A stretch of DNA of 64,000 nucleotides from Pelagibius sp. Alg239-R121 (GTDB lineage Bacteria; Pseudomonadota; Alphaproteobacteria; Kiloniellales; Kiloniellaceae), in NCBI RefSeq assembly GCF_947331435.1, contig NZ_CAMZOF010000013.1:124001-188000 (forward strand). Reading direction: 5' to 3'. Shown one piece after another: positions 30,525 to 39,217 of the stretch. The first letter of the stretch is position 1; each line of letters begins with the position of its first letter. The translations under genes and the position numbers were made by a program. The notes under the pieces were generated by a model, which worked only from the letters and a program-made list of their open reading frames with translations, was not told the DNA's origin and did no database searches.

Positions 30525-32933
30525 ATGAAGCAAAGCACCACTTGGCATAGCTCGGCACTGGAGGGTCTGACGATGGCAATCGTCACCGGCCTTTCTTTGC
30601 TGTTGCTGATCTATGTCGGGACGGGGGAGGCCAAGCGCACCTTTTCCCATTTCCAGGTGGAGAAGCTCGCCGCGCAGGGCCGTAGCCTGCAAAACAAGAT
30701 GGAACATTTCCTGCGCCCCGGTCTTCCGTTGAAGCAGTTCGTCGGCTTTCGTGCCAGCGCGGAAGCGCTCCTGACTTCAGATGCCACAATCTCTTCGATC
30801 GCCGCCTTCGACGCGCGCGGTCAGGTTGCCTTTGAACATGGCGCCGCCGCGGCCGAGCTCTTGGCCGACGCTGAGCCGCTTGGCCAGAACGAATCCAAAA
30901 CTTTCACTGCCCGGCAGAGCGAAACGACGCTGCAGGTCATACTGCCGCTGCGCAACCGGTTTGAAACAGTTGGCAGCCTGACTTTGAGCATGCCGCTCTC
31001 GTTAGTCGAGGAGAGGGTGCAAAAAAGCTTCCAGCCGGTATTGATTGCGTCCGCCATTGCTGCCATCACTTTTGGGTTGTTCGTTGCCCTTCAGGCGCCG
31101 CAGTTGGCGGGCCGGCGACGAAGATGGATGCAGATCGTCTATGGACTGATTTTCACCAGCATATCGGCAATTGTGATTGCCACGCTGGTTTCTCTCTATT
31201 CAGACGGCGCTCAGGCAAAGACCAAAGGATTGGCAGATTCCCTGGGACAGCGCATCGGCAACGTCCTGCGTCTGAACCTGAACATCCTTGAGGTTAAAGG
31301 GCTCGAACGAGTCTTTCTCGATTTCAAACAGTTGCATCCGGACATCCGCTCGGCCGGACTGGTGATCGATGGTCAAGTCGGTATCCACACCGACGATGGT
31401 GCGGTCGGCAAGTCGTGGACGACCGAGGCGGGTGACTATGAATACACCGTTGACTTAGGTGTTTCCGCCGGCCGGTCAGTACATGTCGCGGTGGCAGTAC
31501 CGAGTGATATCGTCGTGCGGCAAACAGCGCGCAGTGTGAAAAACTTTGCGGCCTTGTTCCTGGCGTCGGCCTTCATGGCTGGCATATTTCTGCAGTTTGC
31601 AGGCTCGGTCCAGATGGCGCAGCGCTCAAGGCAGGATGATGGAACGGAGACCAGCAGCACGCAGCAGCAGAGGGCTCTGCTGCTGGTCAAGCCCGTCTTT
31701 TTTGTCGCAGTTTTGTCGGAGCATCTGACCTACGCGTTTTTGCCGCAGCTGGTTCAGGCCGCAGCGCAGACCGCAGGTTTTTCCGAAGGCGCCGCGTCGA
31801 TGGCGTTCACGACCTACTTTATCGCCTTTGCCTCCACCTTGATCCCCGCTGGCTTTTACGCGCAGCGCAAAAAAGACGCCCGCCCGCTGATGTATGCGGG
31901 CCTTGTCATCTCTGGTTCGGGACTGTTGACACTTGCTCTGATGCCGACATTTGAAGCGGTTCTTGTCGCGCGCACACTCTCCGGCTTGGGGCAGGGCATG
32001 CTGTTTATCGGCGTACAGTCCTACATCCTTGCGGCTGCTGCGCCATCGGAACGCACCAGAGGCGCCGGCATTATCGTATTCGGGTTCCAGGGCGGTATGA
32101 TCTCGGGGATGGCCATCGGTTCTCTGCTGGTGACCCAGCTTGGTACTCAGGGTGTGTTCTTCGTGGCGAGTGCCGTTGCGCTGACCATGACCGTTTACAC
32201 TTTCGCAGCGGTTCCGAAGGTTAAGTCGACCGCGTCGCTCGACGAAACGGGCCGCGGTCTTCGAAGTGTTTTCGCCGATATCTCGGATGTGATTCGGAAC
32301 TTGGAATTTTTGCGCACGATCACGCTGATCGGTATTCCGGCAAAAGCGGTGCTCACCGGTGTCATCATCTTTGCTCTGCCTCTCCTTATGCAGGCCGCCG
32401 GCTACCGGCAGGAGGACATCGGTCAGGTCTTGATGATCTACGCCGTCGCAGTGGTGGTTTGCAGCGCATATATTTCCAGAAGCGTCGATCGCTCGGGCCA
32501 AACCCGCTCGGTCCTCGTTTTTGGCGCACTCCTGTCCGGCGTTGGGATGGTGATCATCGGTTTGACTTCGAGTCAATCGCTCGCCTTCCTGCCTTCCAGT
32601 CCAATGGTTTCAACCATTTTGCTGGTCGTCGGTGCTGCTACGACCGGGGCGGCGCACGGCCTGATCAATGCACCTGTCGTCACACACGTTGTGGATTCTC
32701 CGATCTCGCAGCAGATCGGCGAGGCGCCGGCAGCCGCCGCTTATCGCTTTTTGGAGCGCGTCGGCCATGTCACGGGTCCGCTGCTGATCGGACAGCTCTT
32801 CGCGTTCTACGGCCAGAGTCCAATGGTTATTCTTTATATCGGCATCGTCGTTGCCGTGTTCGGTTTGTTTTTCGCGGTTCGGTTTACACCGATCGACAAT
32901 CGCGTTGGCGAAAGAGAGGAATCTTCACAATGA
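30525..32933 (+). CDS. MFS transporter with N-terminal extracytoplasmic sensor domains
   Basis: 802 residues, about twice the usual major-facilitator length. Helix 1 (about 12-32) precedes an extracytoplasmic region (about 35-165) resembling a single-Cache-like fold (ALLTSDATISSIAAFDARGQ). Two helices (about 172-190 and 203-225) lead to a second extracytoplasmic block (about 226-335), with DIRSAGLVIDGQVGIHTDDG. A further helix (about 338-358) and a linker follow. Residues about 385-790 form a 12-helix MFS domain (LSGLGQGMLFIGVQSYIL, GRGLRSVFADISDVIRN loop). Fused sensor domains on an MFS protein are rare. It sits between the ATP-grasp ligase and the periplasmic binding protein; its stop overlaps the next ATG. 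Transported compound unknown, likely related to the ligase product. Confidence 0.85.
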   Translation: MKQSTTWHSSALEGLTMAIVTGLSLLLLIYVGTGEAKRTFSHFQVEKLAAQGRSLQNKMEHFLRPGLPLKQFVGFRASAEALLTSDATISSIAAFDARGQVAFEHGAAAAELLADAEPLGQNESKTFTARQSETTLQVILPLRNRFETVGSLTLSMPLSLVEERVQKSFQPVLIASAIAAITFGLFVALQAPQLAGRRRRWMQIVYGLIFTSISAIVIATLVSLYSDGAQAKTKGLADSLGQRIGNVLRLNLNILEVKGLERVFLDFKQLHPDIRSAGLVIDGQVGIHTDDGAVGKSWTTEAGDYEYTVDLGVSAGRSVHVAVAVPSDIVVRQTARSVKNFAALFLASAFMAGIFLQFAGSVQMAQRSRQDDGTETSSTQQQRALLLVKPVFFVAVLSEHLTYAFLPQLVQAAAQTAGFSEGAASMAFTTYFIAFASTLIPAGFYAQRKKDARPLMYAGLVISGSGLLTLALMPTFEAVLVARTLSGLGQGMLFIGVQSYILAAAAPSERTRGAGIIVFGFQGGMISGMAIGSLLVTQLGTQGVFFVASAVALTMTVYTFAAVPKVKSTASLDETGRGLRSVFADISDVIRNLEFLRTITLIGIPAKAVLTGVIIFALPLLMQAAGYRQEDIGQVLMIYAVAVVVCSAYISRSVDRSGQTRSVLVFGALLSGVGMVIIGLTSSQSLAFLPSSPMVSTILLVVGAATTGAAHGLINAPVVTHVVDSPISQQIGEAPAAAAYRFLERVGHVTGPLLIGQLFAFYGQSPMVILYIGIVVAVFGLFFAVRFTPIDNRVGEREESSQ

Positions 32934-34111
32934 ATGCTGTACAGCATCTTCCCCGCATCGTGGCGTCTTGCCTGTTTGCCGTTTGCCTGACCCTTTTTGC
33001 AGGGCAGCCCGCAGTTTCAGCGGAACCGGCGTATGCCAACTGGTTCCGCTACGAAACGGAACAGGAGGCGCACTGGAAATTCAATGAAGTACCTGGCGAT
33101 GAAAATCAGCTGGTGATCACGCGAACCGATGGTGTCGGCCCGGTCCGCAAGCTCTTCGTGCTCTATCCGAAGCCTTCTTCTGCCTACAAGGTCGCTATCT
33201 CGAAGATCCTGTCGGTCTTTGCGAACAAAGGCGTCAATGCCGAGATCACCGTCTATAACTACAAAGGCGATGAGCAGCGCGGCATGGATGCCATCAAGCT
33301 GGCCGAGCAGAGCGAGAGTGAACTGATCTTCTCCATGGGCTCCCGTTCCACGGCTTTCCTCTGGGACACCTACAAGGGCGGCGCAATCCCCGTCATATCC
33401 GTTTGCTCGAAGGATCCTGTGCTTCTGGGGCAGGCCGAGGCCTATGATCAGGGATCGGGCACAAACTTCGCCTTTACCTCGCTCAACATGCCGGTCGAGG
33501 TGCAGATGGCGTACATCGTCGACTTCATGCCGGACCTACGCAATTTCTCCATTCTGGTCGACAGCCGCAACATCAGTGCCGTTGAAACCCAGGCCAATCC
33601 CATGGCCGAGTTGGCCCGGGAAAAAGGCATCAGTGTTCAGATGATTTCTGTCGAGGACCCGGCGAATGCAGCGGCTGAACTCGAGGGTTTGGTTTCTTCT
33701 GCCGTGACGACGATGCGCAAGTCGGACCCACTGCTGGAACGCAGCCTGTTCTGGATCACCGGCAGCACCGCCGTGTTCCGTGAAATCGAGACGATCAACG
33801 CCAACTCAGACCGTGTTCCGGTCCTGAGTGTCGTGCCGGAAGTCGTTGCCGAGGGCCCCGACAGTGCTGTGATGTCGATCGGCATCAGCTTTGAGAGCAA
33901 TGCCCACTTAGCAAGCCTCTACGCCCACAGTGTCCTGCAGCGTACGGCCAACATCGGTGATCTCGATGTCGGTATCGTGTCGCCTCCGGACATCGCCATC
34001 AACTTCCTGAAGGCGCGGGAAATCGGTTTGGAGATTCCCTTTAGCTTCATCGAAAGTGCCAGCTTTATCTACGGCTACGACGGTGAAGCCGTGCGCAGCA
34101 CAGGCGGCTGA
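32930..34111 (+). CDS. Periplasmic ABC-type substrate-binding protein (ABC_sub_bind family)
   Basis: 393 residues from ATG 32930, which overlaps the MFS stop (ATGA). The signal peptide (1-31, LPRIVASCLFAVCLTLFAGQPAVSA) marks the periplasm. The mature protein is a type I periplasmic-binding fold of the ABC_sub_bind (TrpX-like) group: KLFVLYPKPSSAYKVAISKIL, SESELIFSMGSRSTAFLWD, GAIPVISVCSKDPVLL, RNFSILVDSRNISAVETQANPM, FESNAHLASLYAHSVL. There are no permease or ATPase genes with it, so it may present ligand to the sensor domains of the MFS protein rather than to an ABC importer (inference). Last gene of the operon, followed by a strong terminator at 34149. Confidence 0.85.
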   Translation: MNAVQHLPRIVASCLFAVCLTLFAGQPAVSAEPAYANWFRYETEQEAHWKFNEVPGDENQLVITRTDGVGPVRKLFVLYPKPSSAYKVAISKILSVFANKGVNAEITVYNYKGDEQRGMDAIKLAEQSESELIFSMGSRSTAFLWDTYKGGAIPVISVCSKDPVLLGQAEAYDQGSGTNFAFTSLNMPVEVQMAYIVDFMPDLRNFSILVDSRNISAVETQANPMAELAREKGISVQMISVEDPANAAAELEGLVSSAVTTMRKSDPLLERSLFWITGSTAVFREIETINANSDRVPVLSVVPEVVAEGPDSAVMSIGISFESNAHLASLYAHSVLQRTANIGDLDVGIVSPPDIAINFLKAREIGLEIPFSFIESASFIYGYDGEAVRSTGG

Positions 34112-34148
34112 CCCGCTCTAGGCCCTGCCTCGGCAGGTCGAAGAATAC

Positions 34149-34183
34149 ACCGGCATCGGTCCATACATCGGACCGGTGCCGGT
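34149..34183. terminator. Bidirectional terminator between convergent operons
   Basis: ACCGGCATCGGTCC (34149-34162) pairs with GGACCGGTGCCGGT (34170-34183): 14 base pairs with one G-T wobble and a 7-base loop, followed by TTCGTTTT on the plus strand. It lies between the binding-protein stop (34111) and the stop of the minus-strand DMGDH gene (34190). Confidence 0.8.
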
Positions 34184-34189
34184 TTCGTT

Positions 34190-36619
34190 TTAAACGGGTG
34201 CAGCCGTTCCACGCAGCTTCAGGTTCTCAGGGTCGTAGGGTGCTTTGGATAGTCTCCGGGCCGGATAACGCTGCCCGCAAATCTCGACAGATAAGTCGTG
34301 AATCTTTTCGGGCTGGCCGGTATCGATGTAGGCCAGAGCCAGACTCTTGGCGGTCCGGTGTCCATATGCGCCGGATGTGACCAGTCCGCAGACGCGGTCC
34401 CGGTCAAAGAGCGGATGCAGTGCAAAGGCATCCACCTGACGGGTATCGATTTCGATAAGCTGTAGTGACATTTCAATCGCCCGTGTTTTGATGGCGTCGC
34501 ATCCGGTAAAGGTTCGCCCGTCGAATTTCACGAACCGATCGAGGCCGGCTTCGAACGGCGAGCGTTCGGTCGAAAGATCCATCCCCCAGGCGGGATAGCC
34601 TTTTTCGAGCCGCAGGGAATTGATTGCGAAGGCACCGAAGGGGCTAATGCCGAACTCGCGTCCTGCCGTCAAGAGGCTGCGGTAAATTTTGTGTAAAACG
34701 CCTTTGTCCGCGTGCAGTTCCCAGCCGGTTTCGCCGACGTAGGAAACCCTGATTGCGAGTACCCTGAGACCATTAACGTCAATCTCCTGCGCACTCAGCC
34801 ACGGAAAGTCATCGGCGGAAAGGTCGCTGCCGGTGAGACTTTGAAGTACCTCAGGCGCACTTGGTCCCATCAAGGCGATGACGCCCTTGCTTTCCGTGAT
34901 GTCAGCTATCCCAACACCCTCGTGCGACACGCCGATCCGGCGGAGCAGATCGTGATCCTGCCGGCGCGCCGCAGCCGCCGATGTCAGATAAAAACGGTCT
35001 TTGGACAGCCGGACCACTGTGAATTCAGATGCGACCCCGCCGCTCTTTGTAAGGGAGTGAATGAGGCCGACCCGGCCGTTGATCCTTGGCGCACTATTGG
35101 CTCCGAGCTGCGCCATGAATTGCGATGCCTGGGGACCGGAGATCTCGAACTTCGAAAAGACCGACATATCCGCGATGCCGACCCGCTGCGATACGGTTGC
35201 GCATTCACTGGCGACGGCGTCGAACCAGTTGGCGCGACCAAAGCCGAGTGTGGACTGGCGAGCGTCTCCTGCGGGCGCAAACCAGTTGGGACGTTCCCAG
35301 CCGTAGGCTTGGCCGAAAACGGCGCCGGCGGCATCCATTTCGTCGTGGATCGCAGAAGTCAGGCGGGGCCGTCCGGCTTCGCGCTCTTCAAAAGGAAAAT
35401 GTATGGCGAATTGATTGCCGAAGCTCTCGATTGCCTTGTCAATCCTGTAACTGCGATCAGCAAAGGCGCCGAAGCGGCGCGGGTCGAGGGCAAGGGCGTC
35501 CATCGGTGCTTCGCCGCCGACGATCCATTCGGCAAGAAATTTACCGGCGCCGCCTCCTTCCATCACGCCCATACTGGAGCCGGTGAGCAGCCAGCAGTTA
35601 TCGAGCCCGAAGGCGGGTCCGATCAGTGGGTTGGCATCTGGTGTGAAAGTGATCGGCCCGTTGACGACAGTCTTGATGCCGCCTTCGGCGAGGACCGGTA
35701 TCCGCTCCATCGCAGCGGTCACGATGTGTTCGACATCATCGAGAGCGGACGGCAGCAGTTCCATCCCGAACTCCGGCGGAACCTGATCGACAGACCAGGG
35801 CTTTCCGGTTTTCTCGTAAGGCCCAATGATCAGACCATCGCGCTCCTGCCGCACGTACCAGCTTTCCTCCGGATCGCGGATGATCGGCAGTTCCTGCTCC
35901 AGAGCGGCGACGGCTTCGATGCGGTCGGTTACCAGGTACTGATGAAGGATTGGAACGACCGGAAGCTCAAGTCCCGCCATACATCCGATCTCGTAGGCCC
36001 AGGTTCCAGCCGCCATGACGATGTGTTCGGCGTCGAATTCGCCTTTGTCGGTGCTTACCCGCCATTCGCCTGATGACCTTCGCGCGAGACCGGTCACCAG
36101 TGTGTGCCGCAGGATCCGCGCGCCATTATTACGAGCCCCTTGGGCCATGGCGTGTGTGGCTTGCGAAGGATCCACGTGACCGTCGAGCGGTTCGTGAATG
36201 GCGCCGACGATCCCGTCCAGTTCGACCAGAGGGTAGATGTCCTTTAACTCGCTCGGCGAGAGGAGATTGAAGTCGAAGCCGGAGTACTTGCCAATGCCCT
36301 TGACGTGCCGGAACTCATCCATGCGATCCTTCGAGCGCGTGATCCGCAGAGCGCCGGTCTGGTGGAAACTCACAGGGCTTCCGGTCTCTTGTTCCAGCTC
36401 GCCCGAGTAAAGCCGCACCGAATGGGCACGCAGGGCCTGAATGGTGAGATTATGGGCGAAGTGAGTGCAAAGACCGGCAGCGTGCCAGGTCGAGCCGGCG
36501 GTCAGTTCGTTCTTTTCGATCAACAGCACGTCCCGCCAGCCGAGCTTGGCGAGATGGTAAAGCGCGGAGACACCCATGGCGCCACCGCCGATAATAATCA
36601 CGCGCGCCTGTTGGGTCAT
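34190..36619 (-). CDS. DMGDH-like FAD oxidoreductase with GcvT domain (second copy)
   Basis: 809 residues. Rossmann motif VIIIGGGAMG (7-16) and TAGSTWHAAGL with His46, the covalent FAD-attachment His of dimethylglycine dehydrogenase. FAO-M and GcvT domains follow (about 430-800), with TEFTVVRLSKDRFYLTSAAA and VCGLVTSGAYGHRTAKSLALAYID. The domain order equals mammalian DMGDH and bacterial N-methyl amino-acid dehydrogenases. It is second in a minus-strand operon; its ATG overlaps the stop of the upstream paralogue by four bases. The pair probably forms a complex or acts successively on two methyl groups of one substrate, passing one-carbon units to tetrahydrofolate. Substrate undetermined. Confidence 0.9.
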   Translation of the reverse strand: MTQQARVIIIGGGAMGVSALYHLAKLGWRDVLLIEKNELTAGSTWHAAGLCTHFAHNLTIQALRAHSVRLYSGELEQETGSPVSFHQTGALRITRSKDRMDEFRHVKGIGKYSGFDFNLLSPSELKDIYPLVELDGIVGAIHEPLDGHVDPSQATHAMAQGARNNGARILRHTLVTGLARRSSGEWRVSTDKGEFDAEHIVMAAGTWAYEIGCMAGLELPVVPILHQYLVTDRIEAVAALEQELPIIRDPEESWYVRQERDGLIIGPYEKTGKPWSVDQVPPEFGMELLPSALDDVEHIVTAAMERIPVLAEGGIKTVVNGPITFTPDANPLIGPAFGLDNCWLLTGSSMGVMEGGGAGKFLAEWIVGGEAPMDALALDPRRFGAFADRSYRIDKAIESFGNQFAIHFPFEEREAGRPRLTSAIHDEMDAAGAVFGQAYGWERPNWFAPAGDARQSTLGFGRANWFDAVASECATVSQRVGIADMSVFSKFEISGPQASQFMAQLGANSAPRINGRVGLIHSLTKSGGVASEFTVVRLSKDRFYLTSAAAARRQDHDLLRRIGVSHEGVGIADITESKGVIALMGPSAPEVLQSLTGSDLSADDFPWLSAQEIDVNGLRVLAIRVSYVGETGWELHADKGVLHKIYRSLLTAGREFGISPFGAFAINSLRLEKGYPAWGMDLSTERSPFEAGLDRFVKFDGRTFTGCDAIKTRAIEMSLQLIEIDTRQVDAFALHPLFDRDRVCGLVTSGAYGHRTAKSLALAYIDTGQPEKIHDLSVEICGQRYPARRLSKAPYDPENLKLRGTAAPV

Positions 36620-39072
36620 GAGCCATTTTCTTTCGTCGTGCCGCGCATGCGGCTGCCGTTTGGATCGTAAGGTGACCTGGCAAGAAGCCGAAGGGGGTGG
36701 CGCTTACCTGCGATCGAAACTTCGAAGCTGCTCGCAGAAAGCGCGTCCAGGGTTTCGCCTTTCTCCAGCGCGAGGTAGCCCATGCAGAGCGACAGGCCTG
36801 TGCGGAAACCCCGTGCCCCCGAGGTGGTATGCCCCGCAAGTTTTCCGTCACGGAACAGAGGTTCGTCATGCAGCAGAAGCGGGTGGCCGTCCTCGACGGC
36901 GAACTGTAACAGCTGCCGTTCGATGCCCGTTTCGCGCTGCCGTTCAAGCACGCTGCGGCCAATAAAATTATCGGGTTTTTTCCATGAGACCGAAAAGCCG
37001 AGACCGGCTTCCAGCGGTGTGTCTTCAGGGCCGATATCATGACCCCAGTGGGGAAAGCCCTTCTCCATGCGACAACTGTCGACGGCATGCAGACCCATTG
37101 GACGCAGGCCAAGCGGCTGGCCTATATGAAGGAGGTGCTCCGCGAATGCAGCAGCTTCGTTCCATGGCAGATAAAGCTCCCAGCCGAATTCACCGATAAA
37201 GCTCAACCGGGTGGCTCTCAGCCTCGTGTTGCCGAGCATGTACTGGGCTGATGCACCGAAGGCCAAAGCGAGGGCACCCGGATCGCCACCGGCAGCAGAC
37301 CAGATCTCCGGTGCCTTCGGGCCCATCAGGCCGAGCACGGCATGGGAACGGGTCTTGTCGTGGACGATGACCGGGGTCAGGTGCCGTTCCAGCCAGGCGA
37401 GGTCCCGGCGCCTGGAGGGCGCGGCACCAACCAGGAGAAATCGATCTTCAGCGAGCCGTGTGACCGTCGCGTCGGCTTCGATCCCGCCTCGTTGGTTGAG
37501 TAACTGTGTGTAGACGCTATGACCCGCTGCAACATCCATGTCGGCTGAACAGACCTGCTGAATATTTGCGAGGGCTGCGGAACCCGAGATGCTGAACTTG
37601 GAAAAGGGGCTGAGGTCGATCAGAACCGCGGCGTCGCGGGCTGCGAGACACTCTTGCTGTGCTGCCGGCCACCAGGTTTGATCGCCATAACTGTATCGTT
37701 CCTCATTGACGCGGGAACCAGCGGTAAACCAAAGCGGACGTTCCCAGCCTGCGGGCGAACCGAAGGTGGCACCTGCATGGCGCCAGACCTCGTCGCAGGG
37801 GAGGCGGCGAAGACCTCGTCCCGTCTTCATGCGCTTGTAAGGCCAATGCATCTCAAACTGACTGGCGACCGCTTCCTGTGTTCTGGAAGTAAGGAATTTT
37901 GAATCCGACATGTCGGATTCAAATCGGGTGATATCGACATCGGCAAGATCCATTGGCGGACTGCCGTCGAGGACCCAATCGGCCATGACCTTGCCGGCAC
38001 CGGCTGAGGAGACGATGCCGATGGAGTTGAATCCGGCGGCTACGAAGTAGTTCCGGCATTCCGGTGCTTCACCCATGATTTGTTTCGTATCAGGGGTGAA
38101 GCTCTCGGGCCCATTCATGAAGTGCTGAATGCCGCTGTCGTTAAGGGCAGGAATGCGGTTTAGGCCCGCCAGCATGAAAGGCTCGAACTGATCCCAGTCC
38201 TGTGGAAGCTCGAGGAAGGGCACATTGCCACTCTCAGCCTCGACGTCGAACAGCTTGGCGTTGAGCTCGAACCCGCCTAGGACGAGGCGTCCGGCGTCCT
38301 CCTTGATGTAGATGCGGGCGTCGAGATCGCGGACGATGGGGCAGGGCCGGGGTAGATCGGAGATGGGTTCGGTCACCACATACATATGCTCCACCGCCTG
38401 CAGCGGAATGGCGACCCCTGTACTGGCACCCAGTTCGTGCGCCCAGGCACCTGCACAGTTGATCACGGTCTTGCAGCGAATGTTCCTGCCATCCGCGAGC
38501 GCCACTGAATGCACAGCGTCGCCACGTGTGTTCACGGTCTCAACCGGTGTGTTTTCGAAAATACGCACGCCAGCCTGACGCGCAGCCCTAGCGTAGGCCA
38601 TGCAGACATCGACCGGGTTTGCCTGTCCGTCCTCTTCGACCCAGAGGCCGCCCGCAAGATCCCCGGTCTCAAGCAGAGGCAGCCTTTCCTGAACCGCGGC
38701 CCTGTCCAATATTCTCGTCTCGAGCCCGGCCAGGAGTCCCATGTCAGCGGTGCGCTTCAATTCGGTCATGCGGTCGGTGGTCTGCGCCAGCCAGAGGCCG
38801 CCCGTACGCTTGTAACCCGTTGATTGCCCGGTTTCGCGCTCCAACCGCGCGAAAAGGTCAATGGCGTAGACCGACAGTCGGGTCAGGTTCATGTTCGCCC
38901 GCAGAGGACCTATGATCCCGGCGGCGTGCCACGAAGTTCCGCTGGTCAGTTGATGCCGTTCGAGCAGAATTACATCCTGCGCCCCGCGCCAACCGAGATG
39001 GCAAGCCACAGACAGGCCAATGACACCGCCTCCGATGATGACGATTTCGGCGCTTTCTGGAACGCTAGCCAT
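36616..39072 (-). CDS. DMGDH-like FAD oxidoreductase with GcvT domain (third copy)
   Basis: 818 residues from ATG 39072; a longer frame back to 39183 has no conserved residues and would run over the LysR box. Rossmann motif IVIIGGGVIG (10-19); TSGTSWHAAGI with covalent-FAD His49; DAO domain to about 420; GcvT part at 440-818 with EADATVTRLAEDRFLLVGAA and PLLLHDEPLFRDGKLAGHTT. It is clearly related to, but divergent from, its tandem neighbour. First gene of a two-gene operon, divergent from the LysR gene at 39218, which is its likely regulator. An MttB gene lies 2 kb further on. Family certain; substrate is a methylated amine or amino acid by inference. Confidence 0.9.
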   Translation of the reverse strand: MASVPESAEIVIIGGGVIGLSVACHLGWRGAQDVILLERHQLTSGTSWHAAGIIGPLRANMNLTRLSVYAIDLFARLERETGQSTGYKRTGGLWLAQTTDRMTELKRTADMGLLAGLETRILDRAAVQERLPLLETGDLAGGLWVEEDGQANPVDVCMAYARAARQAGVRIFENTPVETVNTRGDAVHSVALADGRNIRCKTVINCAGAWAHELGASTGVAIPLQAVEHMYVVTEPISDLPRPCPIVRDLDARIYIKEDAGRLVLGGFELNAKLFDVEAESGNVPFLELPQDWDQFEPFMLAGLNRIPALNDSGIQHFMNGPESFTPDTKQIMGEAPECRNYFVAAGFNSIGIVSSAGAGKVMADWVLDGSPPMDLADVDITRFESDMSDSKFLTSRTQEAVASQFEMHWPYKRMKTGRGLRRLPCDEVWRHAGATFGSPAGWERPLWFTAGSRVNEERYSYGDQTWWPAAQQECLAARDAAVLIDLSPFSKFSISGSAALANIQQVCSADMDVAAGHSVYTQLLNQRGGIEADATVTRLAEDRFLLVGAAPSRRRDLAWLERHLTPVIVHDKTRSHAVLGLMGPKAPEIWSAAGGDPGALALAFGASAQYMLGNTRLRATRLSFIGEFGWELYLPWNEAAAFAEHLLHIGQPLGLRPMGLHAVDSCRMEKGFPHWGHDIGPEDTPLEAGLGFSVSWKKPDNFIGRSVLERQRETGIERQLLQFAVEDGHPLLLHDEPLFRDGKLAGHTTSGARGFRTGLSLCMGYLALEKGETLDALSASSFEVSIAGKRHPLRLLARSPYDPNGSRMRGTTKENGS

Positions 39073-39149
39073 GGATTTCCCGGGTTGTGAATCTGAGTCG
39101 CACAATAGAAGGACGGGATGTGCTTGCGACGCAATGGGATGCATCCAAA

Positions 39150-39164
39150 ATAAGAATAACTTAT
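39150..39164. promoter_or_regulatory. LysR-type binding box
   Basis: ATAAG-AATAA-CTTAT: perfect 5-base arms around 5 bases, containing the T-N11-A LysR motif. It lies 78 bases before the DMGDH operon start and 54 bases before the LysR start, the usual placement for a LysR recognition site. Confidence 0.6.
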
Positions 39165-39217
39165 GATGGTTTCTCAAGGTCAATCATCCGACAATTCGGG
39201 ATGAGGAAAGCAATGCG

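Noticed and set aside
34712-36073. 453-codon plus-strand frame antisense to the DMGDH gene
   Set aside because: The minus-strand gene has clear FAD and GcvT motifs; the antisense frame shows only reversed codon bias.
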